NCBI GenBank assembly: GCA_031286165.1
Contig: JAITUU010000003.1
Span: 16,253 to 80,252, forward strand
Source of the DNA: Bacteroidales bacterium
GTDB taxonomy: Bacteria; Bacteroidota; Bacteroidia; Bacteroidales; UBA1715
Direction: 5' to 3'
Length of the DNA stretch: 64,000 nucleotides
Part shown: positions 37,320-45,079 of the stretch, piece after piece
Layout: the number at the start of each line of letters is the position of its first letter
Position numbering within the stretch: the first letter of the stretch is position 1
The notes under the pieces: model-generated
The model's database searches: none
Told to the model about the DNA's origin: nothing
Seen by the model: only the letters and a program-made list of their open reading frames with translations
Position numbers and translations under genes: made by a program

Positions 37320-38508
37320 ATTCTGTATGTATTATAGTGTGAAAAAGTTTTAATTGTTCGGGGTTCAATTGACAAGTATCGAAAAACACCTCTGCCATAT
37401 CGGGATTTTGTGCATATCCTTTTTTTAAATACGCTAAGGCTTTTTTCTCTTTCTTTTGTGCTATGCACAATTCCGCGAGCGTATAATATATTGGTGCATC
37501 GGTGGTGTATTCCAAGGCATCGTGTAATACCATTATTGCCTTATCGGGTTTGCCGGCATTACGAAGTATTGTGGAAAATTTTAACCAAATTTCAGTATTC
37601 GCAGCATCTATTTGCACTGCGTTGAAACACAGTTCAACAGCCTCTTTGTAAAGGTCTAACGCCGAAAGCAACATAGCACAATCCGCCGCAATATCAGTAT
37701 TGTCAGGGTCTATCTGTAAGGATTTTTCAAACATTTCAAGTGCGGTTTGATAGTCTTCGTTCAAGGCTTTTATGCGAGCAAGTGCCGCCCATGCTTCTGC
37801 GTGATTGGAGTCTATATCAAGTACTTTTTGCCAATACATTTCCGACATTTCTATATTTTCCTCCCTAAAATATATATCTGCCAGAATTTCGAGTGCACCC
37901 AATTGCTCCGGATTCAGTTTCAGCACTTCATGATACATCTCTTTTGCTTCTTCATGTTTCCCCATGTTTTGCAAACACGAAGCCTGCAATAATAGTATCA
38001 ATTCATCGTTTGGATTAATTGCTATGGCATAATTCAGCGATTCTATGGAATTTTCATACTCGCCTATTTCCCAATACATGGTTCCCAAATCAAACCACGC
38101 TTCAGCATGATACGGATTTATGCGCACTACGTCTTTAAAGAGCGGTATTGCTTTTTTTGCATTGTCCTGCGCTTGATAACAAAGAGCCATAAGATAGAAA
38201 AAATCGGGGTTTTCAGGTTCCAAATTCACCAACTTAAGGAGTATTTGCAAAGCATCGTCTTCTCTGCCGCAATCCAACAAAAACCGTACTTTTCGCGCCG
38301 CTATCTCTACGGTGAAACCATGTTGTTTTTCGGCATAATTGAATAATTGCAGTATTGTTTTATCCGGCACACCACGTTCGGAATACTCATCTATAAGAAA
38401 TAAAAATTCCGCACTATCAAAATACTGCTCCTTACGAGTTTTCAACATGGCATCGCATTTTTTGAGCAATGCGGCAATTTCTTTATCGTTACAATTTTCG
38501 TGAGTCAT
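37306..38508 (-). CDS. Tetratricopeptide repeat protein
   Basis: The protein has 400 residues and no signal peptide. From about residue 60 to 370 it consists of TPR units: PDFFYLMALCYQAQDNAKKAIPLF, AEAWFDLGTMYWEIGEYENSIESL, LILLLQASCLQNMGKHEEAKEMY, LGALEILADIYFREENIEMSEMYW and AEAWAALARIKALNEDYQTALEMF. TPRs mediate protein-protein contacts. The C-terminal residues overlap the start of comA by 14 bp, which implies translational coupling with the phosphosulfolactate synthase. The partner is unknown. Upstream is a GAAAACT/GAGAACA motif like the one before ftsZ. Confidence 0.85.
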   Translation of the reverse strand: MTHENCNDKEIAALLKKCDAMLKTRKEQYFDSAEFLFLIDEYSERGVPDKTILQLFNYAEKQHGFTVEIAARKVRFLLDCGREDDALQILLKLVNLEPENPDFFYLMALCYQAQDNAKKAIPLFKDVVRINPYHAEAWFDLGTMYWEIGEYENSIESLNYAIAINPNDELILLLQASCLQNMGKHEEAKEMYHEVLKLNPEQLGALEILADIYFREENIEMSEMYWQKVLDIDSNHAEAWAALARIKALNEDYQTALEMFEKSLQIDPDNTDIAADCAMLLSALDLYKEAVELCFNAVQIDAANTEIWLKFSTILRNAGKPDKAIMVLHDALEYTTDAPIYYTLAELCIAQKKEKKALAYLKKGYAQNPDMAEVFFDTCQLNPEQLKLFHTIIHTEYAKF

Positions 38509-38532
38509 ATAGTTTATGTTTGTTCTCAGTTT

Positions 38533-40089
38533 TCAGTTAGATAAATGCTCCGGACGCAGTAAGTCGGTAATTTCTTTCACCGGATTGAAAGTTTCTATGG
38601 GAATTTCCACAAACAGAGTGTTCCAATTCGACATGGCACCATTCCACAATCCCGGCAATTCCAATGCTTTCAAATCCTTACCGTTGCTGCTTTTGGTGGT
38701 TATAATTCCCGAATTTTCATCTACAAAGTCAAATAAGTTATATTTTTTTCCTTCACTATTTTTCACGCCGCACACCAAATCCACCGGATTGAAATGCGTA
38801 GATGCGTTCAAAATTGCCATTTGTTGTTCGTTGTCAGTATCAATCTGTGCTTTTTCTATAATTTGCAGTGTTTGCGCACCATCGCTTTCTTGCACAAAAA
38901 ATGGTCCGCCGCCCGGCTCTCCTTCATTTTTCACCATGCCGCACACACGAATAGGGCGATTAAGCACTTCCAAAATATATTCTTTGGCATCGTTTCGCGC
39001 CCACGTTTCAAATCCATCGGGAAAGCGGAAAAATAATTTTTCCGACAAAAATCTACACACATTATTAAATCGTTTATCCGACAAATGACGGCTTTTACCC
39101 ACTTTTGCAAAATATTTATAGAGCGTATTTTGATAGTCTATCAAAATGCCGGCAAGCACTTTTTTGTACAACACCGTAGAATCTTTGTGCGAATCAGGAA
39201 CAACGTTGTCTATATTTTTTATAAAAATAATATCATAATCCAAATTATTCAAATTTTCTATCAACGCACCGTGTCCTGCCGGGCGAAAAAGCAGCGAGCC
39301 ATCGGCATTTTCAAAAGGAGTGTTATCTACATTCACCGCAATGGTATCGGTAGAAGGCTGCTGAATACTATAATTGGTGTAATATTTTGCGCCGTATTTC
39401 GCCTGATAGTCGCCTTTGGTATCGTTCACGCAATCTTTGAAACCCTGCATAAATTCCGGCGACACGGTGAAGTGAATGTTCACATCGTTATTGTGCTGCT
39501 TAGCATAGAGCGCACCTTCCACCAAATGTTCCTCCACCGCCGTGCGGCTTTTCGCGCCGTATTTGTGAAAAAGCACCAAACCTTTGGGCAAATTGCCGTA
39601 ATTCAATCCTTTGGGCGAAACTATATAATCCACTATGGGTTTATAGTCTTTTTTTACCAAAAGAGTTTCAATGGCAAAACCATCGTGCCTCAAAACTTCC
39701 GCTAATTGCCCATAAAACGCAAATTTTTCAATATTTTCTATAAATCCCGAAGGCGTGTGCAGTCCTTGTTTGGCAAAGAGTTTTTCGTAACTTTCGGGTG
39801 TGCCATCGTATTGTTCCAAAATAGTAAAAAGCATTTTAAACATGCGGGTAGCAGCACCCGAAGCCGGCACAAATTTCACAATACTTTTGTGTTTTTTCTT
39901 TTTATCGTAGAGTTTTGCATATTTCGCCGCTTCTTTGTCGTCAAAGCGCAAAATACCATGCCCCAACACTGCCGGAGCCACTATATTCATGGGGGGAAAA
40001 CCCGTAGCAAATCGTTGCAACTGTTTTTCAACACGTTCCACCGCAATATCTTTATTTTGAATTTCCAAAGTTTGTAATTGTGTTAGCAT
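38533..40089 (-). CDS. DUF4301 family protein
   Basis: The protein has 518 residues and matches the DUF4301 family of Bacteroidetes by overall sequence: a long cytoplasmic protein with VPASGAATRMFKMLF near residue 75, FHKYGAKSRTAVEEHLVEGALYA and LLFRPAGHGALIENLN. The first of these resembles a nucleotidyltransferase glycine loop, and such proteins have been compared to sugar-phosphate nucleotidyltransferases. The segment GEPGGGPFFV near residue 390 is also glycine rich. No reaction has been assigned to the family that I can name. It has its own -7 element at 40119-40126. Confidence 0.8.
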   Translation of the reverse strand: MLTQLQTLEIQNKDIAVERVEKQLQRFATGFPPMNIVAPAVLGHGILRFDDKEAAKYAKLYDKKKKHKSIVKFVPASGAATRMFKMLFTILEQYDGTPESYEKLFAKQGLHTPSGFIENIEKFAFYGQLAEVLRHDGFAIETLLVKKDYKPIVDYIVSPKGLNYGNLPKGLVLFHKYGAKSRTAVEEHLVEGALYAKQHNNDVNIHFTVSPEFMQGFKDCVNDTKGDYQAKYGAKYYTNYSIQQPSTDTIAVNVDNTPFENADGSLLFRPAGHGALIENLNNLDYDIIFIKNIDNVVPDSHKDSTVLYKKVLAGILIDYQNTLYKYFAKVGKSRHLSDKRFNNVCRFLSEKLFFRFPDGFETWARNDAKEYILEVLNRPIRVCGMVKNEGEPGGGPFFVQESDGAQTLQIIEKAQIDTDNEQQMAILNASTHFNPVDLVCGVKNSEGKKYNLFDFVDENSGIITTKSSNGKDLKALELPGLWNGAMSNWNTLFVEIPIETFNPVKEITDLLRPEHLSN

Positions 40090-40118
40090 AATTGATTGTG
40101 TTTTTGTAAATTAACGCC

Positions 40119-40126
40119 CAAATATA
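40119..40126 (-). promoter_or_regulatory. -7 element for the DUF4301 gene
   Basis: On the minus strand the sequence is TATATTTG, an exact TAnnTTTG match, 29 bp before the ATG at 40089. Confidence 0.6.
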
Positions 40127-40182
40127 ACAATTTTCACAGAGAGATGTATGTACACGCCACAAAAAATCGCAAAAATATGTTC

Positions 40183-41079
40183 TCACCGCATGGTTTTCAA
40201 TCTCCCTGCAATTTCTTCCATAAGCCATTTAGGAGTAGAAGTGGCACCACAAATACCGATTGATTGCTGTTTATGTATGGGCAAATCACTCAAATCATCT
40301 GCCGTACTCACAAAGTGGGTGTTGGCATTCACTTGTTTGCAAATATTGAAAAGCACTTTTCCGTTGGAACTCTTGCTGTCGCTCACAAAAAGTATCATAT
40401 CGTATTGCTGCGCAAAGAGTTTCAGTTCGGCTTCGCGATTTGCCACTTGGCGGCAAATAGTATCGAAAGAAGTGAAGTGCGTGGGTGTGGACAGTGTGCG
40501 CAGTTTCCACTGAATGGTGTGTTGTAACTGTTCAAAATCATGCAAACTTTTGGTGGTTTGCGAGTACAAAAACAGCGATTTTCCGAAATCAATGCGATTT
40601 ATATCTTGGGGCGAATTAATAACGAGTGCGGTATTTTTGGTTTGTCCCAAAAGCCCCACTACTTCGGCGTGTCCTTCTTTTCCGAATATCAGAATTTGCT
40701 GCGTTTCGGGAGAACCTTGTTCAAACTGTGCTTTAATTTTCCGTTGCAATCGCGCCACCACCGGGCAGGTGGCATCTATTATGGTAAGATTATTTCGTTT
40801 TGCAATTTCATAGGTTTCGGGCGGCTCACCGTGCGCACGCAGCAACACGGTAGCATTGCGCAATTTTTTAAATTCCTCGTACTGAATGGTGCGTAGCCCT
40901 TTGTGTTCCAAGCGTTGTACTTCGGCATTATTGTGCACTATATCGCCCAAGCAATAGAGCGGTTGTGTGGTTTTGAGCGCGAGTTCGGCTTGCTGTATGG
41001 CATGGCGCACACCAAAGCAAAAACCCGATTTGTCGTCTATTTGTATGAGCGGCTGTTCTGTATATAATTCAGTATCCAT
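40183..41079 (-). CDS. ispH: 4-hydroxy-3-methylbut-2-enyl diphosphate reductase IspH
   Basis: The protein has 298 residues. This [4Fe-4S] enzyme is the last step of the MEP pathway and yields IPP and DMAPP. The three cluster cysteines are visible: C21 in SGFCFGVRHAI, one in IDATCPVV and one in DTICRQVANRE. The substrate-binding LGDIVHN, LRAHGEPP, GKEGHAEVVGL and SDSKSSNG are present. Its start overlaps the end of cmk by 43 bp, so the two are tightly coupled. The upstream pair porQ-cmk keeps the same order in other T9SS-bearing Bacteroidetes, as far as I recall. Confidence 0.95.
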   Translation of the reverse strand: MDTELYTEQPLIQIDDKSGFCFGVRHAIQQAELALKTTQPLYCLGDIVHNNAEVQRLEHKGLRTIQYEEFKKLRNATVLLRAHGEPPETYEIAKRNNLTIIDATCPVVARLQRKIKAQFEQGSPETQQILIFGKEGHAEVVGLLGQTKNTALVINSPQDINRIDFGKSLFLYSQTTKSLHDFEQLQHTIQWKLRTLSTPTHFTSFDTICRQVANREAELKLFAQQYDMILFVSDSKSSNGKVLFNICKQVNANTHFVSTADDLSDLPIHKQQSIGICGATSTPKWLMEEIAGRLKTMR

Positions 41080-41720
41080 GTCAGTTGTTCTTCGCGTGTC
41101 ATATTCGAGGTATCTACCACCACCGCATCGGGGGCTTGCCGCAGGGGACTTTCGCTGCGAGTGCTGTCTATCAAGTCGCGCTGTTCTATATTTTTGAGCA
41201 CTTCGGCAAAATCGACGTGTTCACCTTTTGCCTGCAATTCATCGTAGCGGCGTTGCGCACGCACCTGCGCGGCAGCAGTTACAAAAAATTTAAAATCGGC
41301 ATGAGGAAACACCACCGTGCCAATATCGCGACCGTCCATTACAATATTTCCTTGCGAAGCGTAACTTTGTTGCAAAGCCACCATTTGTGCCCGCACAAAA
41401 GGAATTTTAGCCACTTCGCTCACCACATTTGCCACTTCGAGCGAGCGAATGAGCGTTTCTACATTTTCGCCATTGAGGTAAGTTTGCTGCACGTTTGTGG
41501 TAGAATCTACCTCAAAACGAATATGAATATCACCCATCATGCCGCGCAATGTTTCTTCGTTCACGCGCGAATATTCCACGCAGTGATGGCGCATAGCATA
41601 GAGCGTAACGGCGCGATACATTGCCCCTGTGTCTATATATACAAAACCGAGAACCTGCGCAATTCCTTTGGCAATGGTGCTTTTCCCGCACGAAGAATGT
41701 CCGTCAATAGCGATTATCAT
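41037..41720 (-). CDS. cmk: Cytidylate kinase Cmk
   Basis: The protein has 227 residues from the ATG at 41720. An open frame extends to 41894 but is antisense to nothing useful and lies inside porQ. Cmk phosphorylates CMP and dCMP. The P-loop AIDGHSSCGKSTIAKGIAQ, YIDTGAMYRAVTLYAM, VMDGRDIGTVVFPHADFKFFVTA, RAQRRYDEL and RDLIDSTRSESPLRQAPDAVVVDTS segments are typical. It overlaps porQ by 4 bp at its start and ispH by 43 bp at its end. Confidence 0.95.
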   Translation of the reverse strand: MIIAIDGHSSCGKSTIAKGIAQVLGFVYIDTGAMYRAVTLYAMRHHCVEYSRVNEETLRGMMGDIHIRFEVDSTTNVQQTYLNGENVETLIRSLEVANVVSEVAKIPFVRAQMVALQQSYASQGNIVMDGRDIGTVVFPHADFKFFVTAAAQVRAQRRYDELQAKGEHVDFAEVLKNIEQRDLIDSTRSESPLRQAPDAVVVDTSNMTREEQLTWILNYIQNSRSYK

Positions 41721-42751
41721 AAGGTGTTTTGTTTGAAAAGTGTATTTGTTACGTGTTGCATATTTGCCGACACGGTAAAAAAGTGCGTTCCGCCGGCGGC
41801 GTGTTGTTTTGCGTAGCCGTAGCCGAACTTCCAATTGTGGCGTTCGTAGGCTGCGCCAAAACTCAGCCCTACGGCATGTCTGCCCGTATCCCACGTAAGG
41901 TCTTGGAATTTTCGGAAATTAAAACCTGCCATCACGTCTATGCGTTTAAACAAACGCACATCGCTGGCTAAGGAAATGTGTTTCAATAGATTATTCACAA
42001 ACGAATTATCATTTCCGGAAAGTGCAAATTGCTGTACATCGCTGTACGCGAAAGAAATAGCAAAAGGTGCATATTTTAATTTTTGGCGAATTGCCACATC
42101 TACACCAAAAGGAATATCTTCGTAAACTCCTGTGTATGTGCTGATTTGACTACCTGCATTGCGCACTATAATAGTGGCATTGGTAAGCGTGTCGATACTT
42201 CTATAGCGCACCGCAAAATCAGCTAACACTCCTACGGACGAGTAACTTTCTAAAAACGAAAGTACCGGTTTGAGCGAAACTCCTGCGTAAAAATTCGGTA
42301 GAAATTGATAGCAAATACCGGCAGTGAGCACATTGTCGGAGGCTGAAAAATATCCAATAAAATGCGCATCTTCGTCATATCCATGAAAAGAACCGTAAAT
42401 CACACTCGAAATACCACCCACCAGCATCAATTTTTCGCGGAGTGGGTGCGCATACGAAACAGATGCTATGCTCGTGCCGTTGGTTTGCAGGGCAAACATA
42501 TTGCCCCACGTAAGGCTTGCCGAGCGGGAAAGCGAAGAATCTAAAAGCGAGGGGTTTTTGAGCGTGAGCGCAACATCGCCGCTGCGAGCAAGTGCCGTTG
42601 CGCCAAGTGCATTTTCGCGTGCCGAAACCGCTCGCTGCACAAAAGAATACACCACACTTCCGCCACTTTGCGCCCTACTTGCGCAAGGCAGAGCAAGCAC
42701 TACGCATAAGTGCAACACAAATCGAAGAGTGAAAGATTGTAAATAGCGCAT
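41717..42751 (-). CDS. porQ: Type IX secretion system protein PorQ
   Basis: The protein has 344 residues with a signal peptide ending SRAQ. It looks like a PorV/PorQ-type outer-membrane beta barrel: SVVYSFVQRAVSARENALGATALARSGDVALTLKNPSLLD near the N-terminus is the conserved start, then alternating strands (SFVSYAHPLREKLMLVGGISSVIYGSFHGYDE-like). PorQ is required for T9SS function in Porphyromonas gingivalis, in the attachment complex that handles sorting-domain cargo. Such cargo is encoded in this window (1613-2098, 15641-18238, 19630-22176). The start overlaps the stop of ftsB by 1 bp and the end overlaps cmk by 4 bp. Confidence 0.85.
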   Translation of the reverse strand: MRYLQSFTLRFVLHLCVVLALPCASRAQSGGSVVYSFVQRAVSARENALGATALARSGDVALTLKNPSLLDSSLSRSASLTWGNMFALQTNGTSIASVSYAHPLREKLMLVGGISSVIYGSFHGYDEDAHFIGYFSASDNVLTAGICYQFLPNFYAGVSLKPVLSFLESYSSVGVLADFAVRYRSIDTLTNATIIVRNAGSQISTYTGVYEDIPFGVDVAIRQKLKYAPFAISFAYSDVQQFALSGNDNSFVNNLLKHISLASDVRLFKRIDVMAGFNFRKFQDLTWDTGRHAVGLSFGAAYERHNWKFGYGYAKQHAAGGTHFFTVSANMQHVTNTLFKQNTL

Positions 42752-43053
42752 TATTTTTGAGTTACCACATAAATATCCTCATTGTCTTTTTTCATGGTGT
42801 ATTGCTCGCGGGCTATGGTTTCTATGTATTCGGCTTTATTCAAATTCTCTATTTCACGGCGAGTATCTTCTATTTTGCGCTCATATTCCCTATACTGCGC
42901 CTCCAAATCGGCATTTTTTTGTGCCAATTCATGATTTCGCGCCAAATTTCTATCATCTATCACCGTAATCCACAGCACAAACACCACTGTTACTATAAAA
43001 AATCGGTTTGTAACAATGTTTTTTGCCGTTTGCAATATTTTTTGAGAATCCAT
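42751..43053 (-). CDS. ftsB: DivIC/FtsB-like septum formation initiator
   Basis: The protein has 100 residues from the ATG at 43053; a further 9 codons upstream are open but cross a likely promoter. A short cytoplasmic end is followed by one membrane helix (RFFIVTVVFVLWITVI) and a periplasmic coiled coil (LAQKNADLEAQYREYERKIEDTRREIENLN), then AEYIETIAREQYTMKKDNEDIYVV, the typical FtsB/DivIC C-terminus. It would pair with the FtsL-like protein at 9911-10291. It sits first in a run with porQ, cmk and ispH, all overlapping. Confidence 0.85.
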   Translation of the reverse strand: MDSQKILQTAKNIVTNRFFIVTVVFVLWITVIDDRNLARNHELAQKNADLEAQYREYERKIEDTRREIENLNKAEYIETIAREQYTMKKDNEDIYVVTQK

Positions 43054-43163
43054 ACACAAAAATTTTCGATAAAAATACAATTATTTTTACATTTCGCAAT
43101 CGCAAAAAAATGATTATTCACAAAAAAAGCAGTCCGTCATTACCTTCGTTGAGGGTTTCGCCG

Positions 43164-43181
43164 TTTCTGCGAAAGCAGAAA
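43164..43181. repeat. GAAA-tetraloop hairpin in a probable dispersed repeat
   Basis: The perfect 7-bp stem TTTCTGC/GCAGAAA closed by GAAA forms the centre of a longer element that starts near 43133 (TCCGTCATT) and extends to AAATCTCATAGAGG at about 43193. I cannot test for other copies beyond this window. Confidence 0.5.
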
Positions 43182-43420
43182 TCTCATAGAGGCATAGTAT
43201 AGAGTTTTTTTTTAATTCCGTATCAAGTGCTGAATAACAGAAGAAATAATGAGAATTTCGGACACTCATAAAAAAAATAAGGCGGAAAGAGAAGTGGAGT
43301 TCTCTTGTCCGCACCCATTCATTAAAGGAATAATAAAGCGTAACAGTTTTGCAAATATAAAACATATTTTTTGCTGAGCAATACTTTGTTTACATTTTGT
43401 TGATTTATTTAAAATTTTTC

Positions 43421-43428
43421 TACTTTTG
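43421..43428 (+). promoter_or_regulatory. -7 element for the DUF3298 lipoprotein
   Basis: TACTTTTG matches TAnnTTTG. A TTG at 43400-43402 lies 18 bp upstream and fits a -33 element. Confidence 0.65.
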
Positions 43429-43471
43429 GAAACACAAAACACACAAATTTTAATTTAAAACACACAGTATT

Positions 43472-44191
43472 ATGAAAAAAAATCTCAACCTCGCAATCGC
43501 TCTCTTTTTCTGCGCCCTACTTGGTGCGTGCAGTCAAAAACCACTTCAATTTGAGAGCACACAAATTCAATTCGGCGTAGAAACCGACACCGCAGTTTCT
43601 ATTCCGGTGCGTAGTATCAACATTTCGTTTGAAACTCCTATTGCAGGCAGCAACACTGCTCTGCAACAAATTCGCGAACAAATTATTTCGGCAGTATTCG
43701 GTTTTCCCACCGATAGCATTGTAACCGATAGCACACTATTGGTTGCCCTGCTTTTCGACTTGGATAGCGTGCCTGCACCCGATAGTTTGGCTACAAATTT
43801 TGAATATTCCGCCACCGGAACGGTTATTTTCAACAACGAAAAAATTCTCAGTTACGAAGTTTCTTCCTACTCTTATAGCGGCGGCGCACATGGTACCGAT
43901 TGGGTGCAATACTTGGTATTCGACCTCAAAACCGGCAATCGCCTTGCGGAAAACGATGTATTTAAAGGCGACTACGAAACGGTACTTACACAATTTTTTA
44001 TAGCACAACTTGCTTCCGAAGATGGTTTTGAGAATTTTGAAAAAGAAAACATTCGCCCGAACAACAACTTTTTTATGGACGATAAAGGCGTAACCTATGT
44101 GTTCAATCGCTACGAAATAGCCTGCGGCGCCTGCGGCGGACCTTTCAAAATCTTCATTCCTTTCAGCGAAATTCAAGGAATTTTGAAATAA
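43472..44191 (+). CDS. DUF3298-domain lipoprotein (RsiV-like fold)
   Basis: The protein has 239 residues with a lipoprotein signal peptide (ALFFCALLGAC, lipobox LGAC). The mature part matches DUF4163/DUF3298 proteins: SYEVSSYSYSGGAHGTDWVQYLVFDLKTGNRL in the middle and GVTYVFNRYEIACGACGGPFKIFIPFSEIQGILK at the end. Relatives include the extracellular part of the anti-sigma factor RsiV, which binds lysozyme, but no sigma factor or membrane anti-sigma part is present here. It has its own promoter and a strong terminator, so it is a single-gene unit. Role unknown. Confidence 0.8.
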   Translation: MKKNLNLAIALFFCALLGACSQKPLQFESTQIQFGVETDTAVSIPVRSINISFETPIAGSNTALQQIREQIISAVFGFPTDSIVTDSTLLVALLFDLDSVPAPDSLATNFEYSATGTVIFNNEKILSYEVSSYSYSGGAHGTDWVQYLVFDLKTGNRLAENDVFKGDYETVLTQFFIAQLASEDGFENFEKENIRPNNNFFMDDKGVTYVFNRYEIACGACGGPFKIFIPFSEIQGILK

Positions 44192-44216
44192 CACACACTC
44201 ACTTTCTCATTTTTGA

Positions 44217-44247
44217 GGGACATTTTGCACACGCTGCGCAATGTCCC
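44217..44247 (+). terminator. Terminator after the DUF3298 gene
   Basis: An 8-bp stem GGGACATT with AATGTCCC, followed by ATTTTTTG, 25 bp past the stop. Confidence 0.85.
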
Positions 44248-44282
44248 ATTTTTTGTATCTTGTTTCTTATTGCTAAAAAACC

Positions 44283-44290
44283 TATCTTTG
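44283..44290 (+). promoter_or_regulatory. -7 element for the acetate-family transporter
   Basis: TATCTTTG matches TAnnTTTG. TTG at 44260-44262 lies 20 bp upstream as a -33 element. Confidence 0.7.
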
Positions 44291-44316
44291 CCGGCAAATA
44301 ATTTAAACCGTACAAA

Positions 44317-44913
44317 ATGGGAATACAAAAAACAAAAATCGTGGTAGCCGACCCTACCACACTCGGTCTTTTCGGATTGGCAATAGTAACATTAGTGGCA
44401 TCATCGCAAAAATTGGGTATTACCGATGGCTACGCAATAGTGCTGCCGTGGGCAATTTTACTCGGCGGCGTAGCACAAATTATTGCCGCCATGTTCGATT
44501 TCAAACACAACAATCTCTTTGGAGCCACCGCTTTCACCGCCTATGGACTTTTTTGGATAGGCATGGGATTTACGTGGCTTATTAAACTCGGCTGCTTGGG
44601 CGAAACGCTTGCAACTTCGACAGACACCAAACAGTTAGGATTTGTATTTGCAGGCTACGCCATTATCAGCATAGTATTCACCATTTCGGCACTCAAAATG
44701 TCGAAAGCAATGTTTGTGCTTCTTGCATTAATCGTAGTACTTTTTGTAACCTTAGCCTTAGATGCCTTTGGCTGCGGACACGTATGGCACGCCATAGCCG
44801 CCTATTCGGAATTAGCAATTTCGCTCCTCACATTCTATGTGCTTTCTGCAAAATACTTAAACAGTTTTTTCGAGAAAGATATGCTGTGTGTAGGAAAACC
44901 TATTTGTAAATAA
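44317..44913 (+). CDS. Acetate/succinate transporter, GPR1/FUN34/YaaH (SatP) family
   Basis: The protein has 198 residues with six membrane helices, the family length. SatP-type proteins carry acetate and succinate across the inner membrane. The N-terminal DPTTLGLFGLAIVTLVAS corresponds to the family signature NP.PLGLFGFA with Asp for Asn. The central WAILLGGVAQIIAAMFDFKHNNLFGATAFTAYGLFWIGMG fits closely. The terminator downstream separates it from mutA. Its position next to methylmalonyl-CoA mutase suits a succinate/propionate metabolism, but that is inference. Confidence 0.88.
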   Translation: MGIQKTKIVVADPTTLGLFGLAIVTLVASSQKLGITDGYAIVLPWAILLGGVAQIIAAMFDFKHNNLFGATAFTAYGLFWIGMGFTWLIKLGCLGETLATSTDTKQLGFVFAGYAIISIVFTISALKMSKAMFVLLALIVVLFVTLALDAFGCGHVWHAIAAYSELAISLLTFYVLSAKYLNSFFEKDMLCVGKPICK

Positions 44914-44932
44914 TCCGCTCAATTTCCATATC

Positions 44933-44967
44933 AAACGGGTACATTTGAAGTTCAAGTGTACCCGTTT
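44933..44967 (+). terminator. Terminator after the transporter gene
   Basis: Arms AAACGGGTACATTTGAA and TTCAAGTGTACCCGTTT pair over 17 positions with one mismatch and are followed by TGCGTTTT. It starts 19 bp after the stop. Confidence 0.85.
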
Positions 44968-45032
44968 TGCGTTTTCGGTAATTCTCAAAAAATTAATCCC
45001 TCATTTTTCAACCACTATTAAATAAATATTCC

Positions 45033-45040
45033 TATCTTTG
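45033..45040 (+). promoter_or_regulatory. -7 element for mutA
   Basis: TATCTTTG, an exact TAnnTTTG match, 39 bp before the ATG. The same octamer is used upstream of the transporter gene. Confidence 0.65.
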
Positions 45041-45079
45041 AACCCTCAAAAAAATTTTTAACAAAATATCTATACAAAT

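Larger units (their letters stand above)
43054..43471. other. Non-coding region between ftsB and the DUF3298 gene
   Basis: About 420 bp without a convincing gene. It contains a stable hairpin TTTCTGC-GAAA-GCAGAAA (43164-43181, GAAA tetraloop) within a stretch that reads CCGTCATT...AAATCTCATAGAGG. That wording resembles dispersed intergenic repeats seen in Bacteroidetes genomes. The right end carries the promoter of the next gene. Confidence 0.55.

Noticed and set aside
43114..43365. 83-codon minus-strand frame
   Set aside because: Lies over a probable dispersed repeat and hairpin, has no family match and no codon structure like its neighbours.
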